From JBCBSP01 sp964550935 (GTDB lineage Bacteria; Pseudomonadota; Alphaproteobacteria; Caulobacterales; Maricaulaceae): DNA of 5,229 nt. Of this stretch, positions 1-5,229 are shown piece by piece; position 1 is the stretch's first letter; each line of letters starts with the position of its first letter. The position numbers were made by a program, and so were the translations under genes. Below the pieces are notes generated by a model, which saw only the letters and a list, made by a program, of their open reading frames with translations, was not told the origin of the DNA and made no database searches. Where the stretch lies: the NCBI GenBank assembly GCA_964550935.1, contig CAZKBB010000091.1, positions 1-5,229 of the forward strand, read 5' to 3'.

Positions 1-1808
1 GCATGCAGCCCGTCGGCGACGCCTGGCGCAAGCTGCCGCGCATCGTGCGCGACGCGTGTCAGGATCTGGGCAAGAAGATCGAGTTCGTCACCGACGGCGA
101 GGACACCGAGCTGGACCGCCAGGTGCTGGAGCTGATCAAGGATCCGCTCACCCACATGGTGCGCAACTCCGCCGACCATGGCGTCGAGACGCCGGAAGCG
201 CGAGAGGCGGCGGGCAAGTCCGCCACGGGCGTGATCAAGCTCTCCGCCTATCACGAGGGCGGCGCGATCATCATCAAGATCGCCGACGACGGCAAAGGCC
301 TCGATCCGGCGAAGATCCGCGCCAAGGCGCTGGAGAAGGGGCTCACCACACAGGACGAGCTCGCCAACATGAGCGAGGCGCAGATCCAGCGCTTCATCTT
401 CATGCCGGGCTTCTCCACCGCGGCGGCGGTGACGAACCTTTCCGGGCGCGGCGTCGGCATGGACGTTGTGCGCACCAATATCGAACAGATCGGCGGGTCG
501 ATCGATCTCACCAGCGAAGTCGGCAAGGGCACGACGTTCGCGATCAAGATCCCGCTCACGCTCGCCATCGTTTCCGCGCTGATCGTGAAGTCCGGCGAAG
601 CGCGCTTCGCCGTGCCCCAGCTGTCGGTGCGCGAGCTGGTGCGCGTGGGCGAGAACTCCGATCACGCCGTGGAGCAGCTCAACGGCGCGCGCATGATCCG
701 CCTGCGTGAGCGGCTGCTGCCGGTGATCGGACTGCGCGAGGTGCTGGGCACCGGCGGCGACGAGGATGCGGAGCTGTCCGGCTACGTCATCGTGCTCGAG
801 GCGGCCGGCCGCAAGGTCGGCCTGGTCGTGGACGACGTGCTCGACACCGAGGAGATCGTGGTCAAGCCGCTCTCCGGCCCGCTGCGCGGCATCCGCGCCT
901 ACTCCGGCGCCACGCTCCTGGGCGACGGCTCGGTGATCATGATCCTCGACCCCAACGGGGTGGCCCAGGAAATCGCCCACGCAGAGGAAGAGGGCGTCGC
1001 CAGCGAGGCCGAGATCGCCGAGGCGGCCCGGCGCGAAAGCGGGGCTCAGCGCCTCCTGCTGGTGCGCGCGGGCGGCGCCGAGCCGAAGGCGGTTCCGGTC
1101 AGCCTCATCACGCGCCTTGAAGAGTTCGACTGCGCTACGATCGAGCGCGCCGACGAGCGCCATGTCGTGCAGTATCGCGGCCGGCTTCTGCCGCTCGCCC
1201 ACGCCTCGGGCGCGGACGCCTTCCCTGAGGAGGGCCGCCAGCCGGTTCTGGTCTTCTCAGAAGAAGGACGCGCGGCAGGGGTCGCCGTCGACGAGATCCT
1301 GGACGTGGTCGAGGTTCCGCTTGATCTGCAGATGGGCTCCGAGCGCCCCGGCGTGATCGGATCGGCCATCATCAAGGAGAAGGCCACCGAAGTCCTCGAC
1401 ATCGCCTGGCATATGGAGCGCGCCTGGTCCGGCGGCGCTCAGCGCGCGGCCTCCACCGGCCGGCGGGCCATCTTGCTGGTCGAGGCCGACGCCTTCTCGC
1501 GGCGCATGATGGCGCCGCTTCTGGCCGCGGCCGGCTACGACGTCACGGTCGCGGGCAATCTGCATGAGGCGCGCGACGCGGCCCAAATGGGCGCGGAGTA
1601 CGCCGCCATCGTCGGCGACCCGGCCGCACTGTCCACCCTGGCCTCGGAAGGCTACTGGGCCGACACCCCGCGCCTTGGCGTCAGCGATGACGGCTATGCG
1701 GGCGGGCTGGAGGGTGTGGCCGCGGTCATGCGCCGGTCCGATCGCGGCGGTCTGATCGCGGCGATCGACCGCGCCGCCCAAGTTCCCTCGACCTCGGTCG
1801 CGGCTTAA
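1..1808 (+). CDS. cheA: Chemotaxis histidine kinase CheA, hybrid form with second CheW-like domain and C-terminal receiver (5' partial)
   Basis: CheA autophosphorylates under receptor control and passes phosphate to CheY and CheB. The gene is truncated at the window start. The first ATG (position 3) is internal: it lies in the RMQP motif at the P3/P4 boundary, so the phosphohistidine (P1), CheY/CheB-binding (P2) and most of the dimerisation domain are outside. Numbering from that Met, 601 residues are visible. The ATPase domain covers 1-187, with N box HMVRNSADHG at 51-60, G1 DDGKG at 95-99, F box FMPGFSTA at 133-140 and G2 GRGVGMD at 148-154. The P5 CheW-like domain is about 188-325, followed by an E/A-rich linker. 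A second CheW-like domain is about 348-472 (YRGRLLPL at 391-398). A receiver domain is about 487-595, with E494 and D539 kept, Ala at 495 where a second acid is expected, S561, and Arg at the usual Lys (577). The catalytic boxes look intact. The receiver may be a weak phosphate acceptor or regulatory; that is inference. Confidence 0.96.
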   Translation, partial: MQPVGDAWRKLPRIVRDACQDLGKKIEFVTDGEDTELDRQVLELIKDPLTHMVRNSADHGVETPEAREAAGKSATGVIKLSAYHEGGAIIIKIADDGKGLDPAKIRAKALEKGLTTQDELANMSEAQIQRFIFMPGFSTAAAVTNLSGRGVGMDVVRTNIEQIGGSIDLTSEVGKGTTFAIKIPLTLAIVSALIVKSGEARFAVPQLSVRELVRVGENSDHAVEQLNGARMIRLRERLLPVIGLREVLGTGGDEDAELSGYVIVLEAAGRKVGLVVDDVLDTEEIVVKPLSGPLRGIRAYSGATLLGDGSVIMILDPNGVAQEIAHAEEEGVASEAEIAEAARRESGAQRLLLVRAGGAEPKAVPVSLITRLEEFDCATIERADERHVVQYRGRLLPLAHASGADAFPEEGRQPVLVFSEEGRAAGVAVDEILDVVEVPLDLQMGSERPGVIGSAIIKEKATEVLDIAWHMERAWSGGAQRAASTGRRAILLVEADAFSRRMMAPLLAAAGYDVTVAGNLHEARDAAQMGAEYAAIVGDPAALSTLASEGYWADTPRLGVSDDGYAGGLEGVAAVMRRSDRGGLIAAIDRAAQVPSTSVAA

Positions 1809-1819
1809 GGGAGCAAGAC

Positions 1820-2275
1820 ATGAACGACGCCGCCACGCTTGAATATGTCACGGTGCGCATCGGCGAGCAGCTGTTCGGCGCGCCGGTCGCGGAGATCCGC
1901 GAGGTCTTCTCGCCCCAGGGCGTGACCCCGGTTCCGCGCGCGCCTGAGGAGATTGCAGGGCTTCTTAACCTTCGCGGGCGCATCGTGACCGCCATCGACG
2001 CGCGCAGCCGCCTCGGCGTGGCGCGGCGCGAGGCCGATGCGCCGTGCATGGCGCTCGGCATGGAGATGGGTCAGGAGCTCTACGGCGTGCTTGTGGACAC
2101 GGTCGGCGAGGTGATGCGGCTGAAGACCGATACGCTTGAAGGCGTGCCCGCCCACCTCGACGCGCGCTGGCGCGCGGTGCTGACGGGCGTCCACCGGCTC
2201 GAGGGCGAGCTTCTCGCGGTTCTGGACATGCGCGCGCTCGTGGGCGTGGGCGAGGCCTCGCCGGTGGCGGCCTGA
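1820..2275 (+). CDS. cheW: Chemotaxis coupling protein CheW
   Basis: CheW is the cytoplasmic adaptor that joins CheA (through its P5 domain) to methyl-accepting chemotaxis receptors in the signalling array. The protein is 151 residues and consists of a single CheW-like SH3-type fold, a normal length for the family. The diagnostic NLRGRIVTAID segment lies at 50-60, and the later LEGELLAVLDMRAL segment at 127-140 is also typical. The ATG at 1820 is chosen because GGGAG at 1809-1813 sits six bases upstream and the gene starts 11 bases after the cheA stop, which indicates co-transcription and translational linkage. No extra domains or missing family motifs were seen. The neighbouring CheA already carries two CheW-like domains, so this operon encodes three copies of the fold. 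Confidence 0.97.
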   Translation: MNDAATLEYVTVRIGEQLFGAPVAEIREVFSPQGVTPVPRAPEEIAGLLNLRGRIVTAIDARSRLGVARREADAPCMALGMEMGQELYGVLVDTVGEVMRLKTDTLEGVPAHLDARWRAVLTGVHRLEGELLAVLDMRALVGVGEASPVAA

Positions 2276-2303
2276 GGCGCAGCGAATAAAAGGGACTGAA
2301 GCG

Positions 2304-2669
2304 ATGAAAACCTGCCTGGTCGTCGACGACTCCCGCGTCATCCGCAAGGTCGCGCGCAAGATCGTGGAGGAGATCGGCTTCGCGGTGGAGGAGGCGGCTG
2401 ACGGTCAGCAGGCGCTGGACTTCTGCCGCAAGCAGATGCCCGAAGCGATCCTTCTGGACTGGAACATGCCCGTGATGAACGGGCTCGACTTCCTCACCCG
2501 TCTGCGCGCCGAGCCGGGGGGCGATGCGCCCGTCGTGGTGTTCTGCACCACCGAGAACGACATGAGCCATATCACCCGCGCCCTGCGCGCGGGCGCGAAC
2601 GAATACGTCATGAAGCCCTTCGACGGCGAGATCATCGAATCCAAGTTCGCCGAAGTCGGGCTGGCCTGA
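2304..2669 (+). CDS. cheY: Single-domain chemotaxis response regulator CheY
   Basis: This is a stand-alone receiver that is phosphorylated by CheA and normally binds the flagellar switch. It has 121 residues, the usual CheY length, with no output domain. Active-site residues are all present: acidic pair D8/D9, phospho-acceptor D52 (LLDWNMPVMNG), T82, and K104 in MKPFD. The aromatic switch position is Tyr101. It lies 28 bases after cheW; AGGGA at 2291-2295 is eight bases upstream of the ATG at 2304 and supports that start. Many alphaproteobacteria encode several CheY proteins, some of which act as phosphate sinks rather than motor binders. The sequence alone does not settle which kind this is. 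Position between cheW and cheB argues for service to this CheA. Confidence 0.95.
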   Translation: MKTCLVVDDSRVIRKVARKIVEEIGFAVEEAADGQQALDFCRKQMPEAILLDWNMPVMNGLDFLTRLRAEPGGDAPVVVFCTTENDMSHITRALRAGANEYVMKPFDGEIIESKFAEVGLA

Positions 2670-2670
2670 C

Positions 2671-2694
2671 GGCCTTCGGGGGGAGGCCCGACCG
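2671..2694 (+). promoter_or_regulatory. cheB ribosome binding site inside a small hairpin
   Basis: The cheB Shine-Dalgarno is a G-rich run, GGGGGAGG (2679-2686), eight bases before the ATG at 2695. GGCCT (2671-2675) is complementary to AGGCC (2684-2688), giving a 5-bp stem with an 8-base loop that holds most of the binding site. An alternative 2-bp stem with a TTCG loop is also possible at 2673-2680. The ribosome binding site is well supported; a regulatory role for the fold is only a possibility. Confidence 0.5.
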
Positions 2695-3792
2695 ATGAGC
2701 ACTGCAACAGCGAGACCGACCGGGGCGAGCGGCGCCAAACCGCGCGTCCTCGTGGTCGACGACAGCGCCGTGGTGCGCGGCCTGGTCGCGCGCTGGGTCG
2801 AGGCCGATGCGCGCCTGGAGCTGGCCGCCACCTGCGCGGACGGCGAGCAGGGCGTCAAGCGCGCGGGCGAGCTGCAGCCCGACCTCGTCGTGCTCGACAT
2901 CGAAATGCCGCGCATGGACGGGCTCACCGCGCTGCCGCTCATCCTGAAGGCCGCGCCGAAGGCCCGCGTCGTCATGGCCTCCACGCTGACGCGCAAGGGC
3001 GCTGAAGTGACGCTGCGCGCGCTTTCGCTCGGCGCGGCGGACTATGCCCCGAAGCCCGAAGCCGGCCGCGTCGCCGGGGCGGAAGCCTATCGCACCGACC
3101 TCCTGCAGAAGCTCGTCGCGCTGAGCCCGGCCGCCCGCACGCCGAGCCAGGCCCGCGTCGTGCGCGCCGCGCCGACCGCGCCCACGCCCGCGCCGCGGCG
3201 CTACGCCGTCGCGGCTCGGCCTGAGATTATCGCAGTGGGCTCCTCCACCGGCGGGCCGCAAGCGCTGCGCACGCTCGTGGCCGCGCTGCCGCGCGAGGCG
3301 CGCGCGCCGATCGTCATCGCCCAGCATATGCCCAAGCTTTTCACCGCGATCTTGGCCGAACACCTCGCCAAGGCGGGCCTGCCCGCGAGCGAGGCGGTCC
3401 CGGGCGAGACGCTGCGCAACGGGCATGTCTATCTCGCCCCCGGCGACTTCCACTTCACCGTGAAGACCGGTCGCGAGGGCTATGTCGCCGAGCTCGACCA
3501 GAGCGCGCCGGTGAATTTCTGCCGTCCCGCCGTCGATCCGCTCTTCGCCTCGTGCGCTGAGGCCGCGGGCCGCGCCGTGCTCGCGGTGATCCTGACCGGC
3601 ATGGGCAGCGACGGGCGCGAGGGCGCGCGCAAGGTGCGCGAGGCCGGCGGCCAGGTGATCGTTCAGGACGAGGCCACGAGCGTGGTCTGGGGCATGCCCG
3701 GCGCGGCGGTCGAGGCCGGGCTCGCCGACATGATCCTGCCCATCCACGATATCGGCGCGGAGGTGACGCGCCGCCTGAAGGGGACCGCATGA
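2695..3792 (+). CDS. cheB: Protein-glutamate methylesterase / glutamine deamidase CheB
   Basis: CheB removes methyl groups from receptor glutamates (and can deamidate receptor glutamines), resetting the receptors after phosphorylation by CheA. It has 365 residues, a normal length. The N-terminal receiver (about 16-140) keeps D22/D23, phospho-acceptor D68 (VVLDIEMPRMDG), T97 and K120. An A/P/R-rich linker runs from about 144 to 175. The C-terminal methylesterase domain (about 177-362) carries the catalytic triad: Ser184 in GSSTGG, His211 in AQHMP, and Asp306 in TGMGSDG. All residues needed for regulated esterase activity are present. The ATG at 2695 follows the cheY stop by 25 bases with a strong GGGGGAGG site. 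The 3' end overlaps cheR by four bases, so synthesis of the two opposing adaptation enzymes is probably coupled. Confidence 0.97.
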   Translation: MSTATARPTGASGAKPRVLVVDDSAVVRGLVARWVEADARLELAATCADGEQGVKRAGELQPDLVVLDIEMPRMDGLTALPLILKAAPKARVVMASTLTRKGAEVTLRALSLGAADYAPKPEAGRVAGAEAYRTDLLQKLVALSPAARTPSQARVVRAAPTAPTPAPRRYAVAARPEIIAVGSSTGGPQALRTLVAALPREARAPIVIAQHMPKLFTAILAEHLAKAGLPASEAVPGETLRNGHVYLAPGDFHFTVKTGREGYVAELDQSAPVNFCRPAVDPLFASCAEAAGRAVLAVILTGMGSDGREGARKVREAGGQVIVQDEATSVVWGMPGAAVEAGLADMILPIHDIGAEVTRRLKGTA

Positions 3793-4610
3793 TGCTGGCC
3801 GAGCCGAAATTCCGCTTCCTGTCCGACGAGGTGAAGCGCCGCTCAGGGCTGATGCTCGGCCCTGAGAAGGGCTATCTCGTCGACAGCCGGCTCGGCCCCC
3901 TTGCGCGCCAGGAGGGCTTCGCAGGCGTGGAGGCGCTCGTGGACGCCATGATGCGCGGCGATCAGCGCCTGTGCGCGGCCGCGACCGAGGCGCTGGCCAC
4001 CCACGAGACCTTCTTCTTCCGCGACAAGACGCCGTTCGACACGTTCGAGAACGTGATCGCGCCGACGCTGAAGGCCGCGCGCGGGGCGAAGACGCTGAAG
4101 ATCTGGTGCGCGGCCGCCTCCACCGGCCAGGAGCCCTTCTCGCTGGCCATGCTGATCGACGAGATGAGCGGTATCTCCGCAGACATCCTCGCCACCGACC
4201 TGAGCCGCGCGGTGGTGGAGAAGGCCAAGGCCGGGCTCTACTCCCAGTTCGAGGTTCAGCGCGGCCTGCCGGTGCAGCGCCTGGTGAAGCATTTCGAGCA
4301 GACCGGCGATCAGTGGCGGGTCAAGCCGGCCCTGCGCCAGAAGGTTCGCTTCGAAGTCGGCAACCTGCTCGACGACTTCTCCAGGCTGGGAAGCCAGGAC
4401 GTGATCTTCTGCCGCAACGTGCTGATCTATTTCGAGGCCGGGGCGAAGGCGAAGATTCTCGACCGGCTCGCGCGCCAGCTGGCGCCGGACGGCTTCCTCG
4501 TGCTCGGCGCCGCGGAGACAGTGGTGGGGCTGACCGAAGCCTTCCGGCCGGTGCCCGGCCAGCGCGGCCTTTACGCCAAGCCCGAAGCGCTCGCCAAGCT
4601 CGCCGCCTAG
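3789..4610 (+). CDS. cheR: Chemotaxis receptor glutamate O-methyltransferase CheR
   Basis: CheR uses S-adenosylmethionine to methylate receptor glutamates, opposing CheB. It has 273 residues, the usual size, with an N-terminal helical domain (about 1-85) and a Rossmann-type methyltransferase domain (about 86-268). Family motifs in order are THETFFFRD at 71-79, the SAM-binding IWCAAASTGQEPFSLAM at 105-121, ATDLS at 135-139, FCRNVLIYF at 207-215, and LGAAET at 239-244. No TPR extension or other fusion is seen. Two starts are possible: the ATG at 3789, which overlaps the cheB TGA as ATGA, or the adjacent in-frame ATG at 3792. AAGGGG (3778-3783) is spaced slightly better for the second. The TAG stop at 4608-4610 lies in a CTAG tetranucleotide and ends the recognisable che operon. 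Confidence 0.97.
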   Translation: MMLAEPKFRFLSDEVKRRSGLMLGPEKGYLVDSRLGPLARQEGFAGVEALVDAMMRGDQRLCAAATEALATHETFFFRDKTPFDTFENVIAPTLKAARGAKTLKIWCAAASTGQEPFSLAMLIDEMSGISADILATDLSRAVVEKAKAGLYSQFEVQRGLPVQRLVKHFEQTGDQWRVKPALRQKVRFEVGNLLDDFSRLGSQDVIFCRNVLIYFEAGAKAKILDRLARQLAPDGFLVLGAAETVVGLTEAFRPVPGQRGLYAKPEALAKLAA

Positions 4611-4693
4611 ATGTGGATGCTCAACAGGTTGTCCTCGGTCAGTCCGAGGCGGCTGATGGGTGTTTGTAGTTTGATACCGCCATGGGGGTGATC
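4607..4693 (-). pseudogene. Short antisense frame resembling a transposase C-terminal tail (tentative)
   Basis: On the minus strand this segment is open for 28 codons from an upstream TGA (4694-4696) to a TAG at 4607-4609. Its most protein-like part reads GGIKLQTPISRLGLT, then EDNLLSIHI before the stop. The ending (N-L-L-x-x-H near the terminus) recalls C-termini of some integrase-type transposases such as IS481/IS3 relatives; this is from memory and weak. There is no start codon, the frame is cut off at about 4690, and no terminal inverted repeats or target duplication were identified. The segment is locally richer in A/T (4652-4683) than its surroundings. It may be an insertion-sequence scar, or just noncoding sequence. 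Confidence 0.22.
4633..4649. terminator. Inverted repeat 23 bases after cheR, possible che operon terminator
   Basis: CCTCGG (4633-4638) and CCGAGG (4644-4649) form a perfect 6-bp stem around the 5-base loop TCAGT. Its position just after the last che gene suits a transcript end. There is no T tract directly after it on the plus strand, only a T-containing stretch about 12 bases on (TGTTTGTAGTTTG), so it does not meet the usual rule for an intrinsic terminator. It could stabilise the mRNA 3' end or be incidental. Confidence 0.3.
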
Positions 4694-4935
4694 TCAGCTT
4701 CGCCGACTACGCCAGCGCGCTGATTGCGTCCGCGCCTGAAACCACCGACGGCAAGGATCTCGCCAACACGCTGGTGAAGGCGTTTGGCGAGGCGTTGGTC
4801 AAAGCGACGCTTACACGTACCGACCCGCCTGATCTCTCGAAACTTTTCGACGCGCTCGCGGAGGCGTCGAAGGGCGGAGATGACAAAGGCGGAGATGACA
4901 AGGGCGGCGACAAGCCGGACGTGAAGAAGAAGTAG
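4675..4935 (+). pseudogene. Small coding-like frame without a start codon, lysine/glycine/aspartate-rich C-terminus (unrecognised)
   Basis: The frame is open for 86 codons from just after an in-frame TGA (4672-4674) to TAG at 4933-4935. I do not recognise the family. The protein reads from LSFADYASALIASAPETTDG, through a probably helical stretch (KDLANTLVKAFGEALVKATL and DLSKLFDALAEAS), into a charged tail KGGDDKGGDDKGGDK ending in KKK. Most codons end in G or C, in line with the che genes, so this looks like real or recently real coding sequence. It contains no ATG. The nearest ATG (4682) is in another frame and would join this one if the run of five G at 4684-4688 had one more base. No good ribosome binding site precedes it. 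Either the 5' end was replaced by the segment after cheR, or there is a frameshift. A rare start codon such as the in-frame GTG early in the helical part is a less likely option. No signal peptide or membrane segment is visible. Confidence 0.5.
4870..4911 (+). repeat. In-frame tandem repeat, 15-base unit, about 2.8 copies
   Basis: The unit AAGGGCGGAGATGAC occurs at 4870-4884 and again with one change at 4885-4899, followed by a 12-base copy lacking one codon at 4900-4911. It is in phase with the start-less small frame around it and encodes KGGDD, KGGDD, KGGD. Copy-number change here would preserve the reading frame. Confidence 0.85.
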
Positions 4936-5029
4936 TCCTCGCGCCGGTTCGCATCCGCGCCTGACACGGAAAACTCCGAAATCTTGTCGGTTCCGGGCCC
5001 AGAAGGTCTGGCGGCGGGCGGCGTGTGGC
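4936..5029. other. Convergent intergenic spacer between the small frame and ctrA
   Basis: No gene is seen in these 94 bases. They contain a weak 4-bp stem-loop (CGGA at 4967-4970 with TCCG at 4975-4978, loop AAAC) and a GGGCCC palindrome with imperfect flanking complementarity at 4991-5004. Neither is followed by a convincing T tract on either strand, so no terminator is called although two transcripts converge here. GCATCCGCGCCTGACAC at 4951-4967 nearly repeats (15 of 17) the sequence at 4726-4742. Confidence 0.6.
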
Positions 5030-5229
5030 TTAGGCGGCGCCGGCGGCGGTGTCCTCGACCGGGTCGCGCAGCACGTAGCCGCGGCCCCATACGGTCTCGA
5101 TATAGTTCTCCCCGCCGGTGGCCGAGGAGAGCTTCTTGCGCAGTTTGCAGATGAAGACGTCGATGATCTTCAGCTCCGGCTCGTCCATGCCGCCATAGAG
5201 ATGGTTGAGGAACATCTCCTTGGTCAGCG
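5030..5229 (-). CDS. ctrA: Cell-cycle response regulator CtrA, C-terminal part of DNA-binding domain (5' end outside window)
   Basis: CtrA is the OmpR/PhoB-type master regulator of the alphaproteobacterial cell cycle, controlling division, flagellar and other genes, and replication initiation in Caulobacter. Only the last 65 residues are visible, beginning LTKEMFLNHLYGG at the window edge. The segment MDEPELKIIDVFICKLRKKL is the near-invariant recognition-helix region of CtrA, followed by the winged-helix hairpin motif YIETVWGRGYVL. The internal Met at 5213-5215 is not the start. The protein ends in ...GAA; a terminal Ala-Ala is required for ClpXP degradation of Caulobacter CtrA, so regulated proteolysis is plausible here. 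The gene is convergent with the che operon, and its promoter is outside the window. Identification is strong because this region distinguishes CtrA from other OmpR-family regulators. Confidence 0.95.
   Translation of the reverse strand, partial: LTKEMFLNHLYGGMDEPELKIIDVFICKLRKKLSSATGGENYIETVWGRGYVLRDPVEDTAAGAA

Noticed and set aside
3..5. ATG at position 3 as the true start of cheA
   Set aside because: It falls in the conserved RMQP motif well inside CheA; starting here would remove the phosphohistidine and dimerisation domains.
1965..2996. Long minus-strand open frame across cheW, cheY and the start of cheB
   Set aside because: It runs through three well-supported genes and their gaps; translation is arginine/proline-rich and composition-driven.
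2632..3747. Long minus-strand open frame opposite cheB (371 codons)
   Set aside because: It is a shadow of cheB: low-complexity G/A/R/H-rich translation, no family motifs, and the plus strand has complete CheB catalytic motifs.
4611..4691. 26-codon plus-strand frame starting at the ATG next to the cheR stop
   Set aside because: No ribosome binding site, very short, and the translation shows no recognisable feature; the antisense reading looks more protein-like.
4991..5004. GGGCCC-centred palindrome as a ctrA terminator
   Set aside because: Perfect pairing is only the central six bases with no loop, flanks pair imperfectly, and no T tract follows on the minus strand.
4707..5090. Minus-strand frame of 127 codons overlapping the ctrA end
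   Set aside because: It overlaps ctrA in another frame and lies opposite the coding-like small frame; its translation includes a serine/proline repeat that is just the antisense of the KGGDD repeat.
1..5229. CRISPR array, tRNA, rRNA, riboswitch or complete mobile element
   Set aside because: No spaced repeats, no tRNA-like cloverleaf or rRNA segment noticed, gaps inside the operon are under 30 bases, and no intact transposase or integrase is present.

Overview
The window is GC-rich (strong G/C bias at third codon positions) and reads as an alphaproteobacterial chromosome. The organism call rests on the C-terminus of the cell-cycle regulator CtrA at the right edge and on the style of the Che proteins. 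Within the Alphaproteobacteria, the sequences look closest to the stalked or dimorphic groups (Caulobacterales / Maricaulales / Hyphomonadaceae-like). That narrower placement is inference from recall, not from a search.

Positions 1-3792 and on to 4610 hold a compact plus-strand chemotaxis operon: cheA (5' end outside the window), cheW, cheY, cheB, cheR. Gaps are 11, 28 and 25 bases, and cheB and cheR overlap by four bases (ATGA). Together the genes supply the core of one pathway: the CheA kinase, its coupling protein, a diffusible single-domain response regulator, and the methylesterase/methyltransferase pair for receptor adaptation. No receptor gene, cheD or phosphatase gene lies in the window. 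The CheA is not the minimal form. After the usual catalytic and CheW-like domains it carries a second CheW-like domain and a C-terminal receiver with altered active-site residues.

Positions 4611-5029 form the only long stretch without a recognised gene, and it is the most irregular part. Immediately after cheR comes about 80 bases of less coding-like, locally AT-richer DNA with a perfect 6-bp inverted repeat. Read on the minus strand, it gives a short tail that loosely resembles the C-terminus of an insertion-sequence transposase. From about 4675 to 4935 a plus-strand frame with strong coding character ends in lysine/glycine/aspartate repeats but has no ATG start. It looks like a small gene whose 5' end was lost or frameshifted.

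Positions 5030-5229 are the 3' end of ctrA on the minus strand, convergent with the che operon. It retains most of the winged-helix DNA-binding domain and the terminal Ala-Ala associated with ClpXP turnover in Caulobacter.

I see no RNA genes, CRISPR array, complete mobile element or clearly novel multigene system. The points worth a second look are the CheA tail and the broken small gene between cheR and ctrA.
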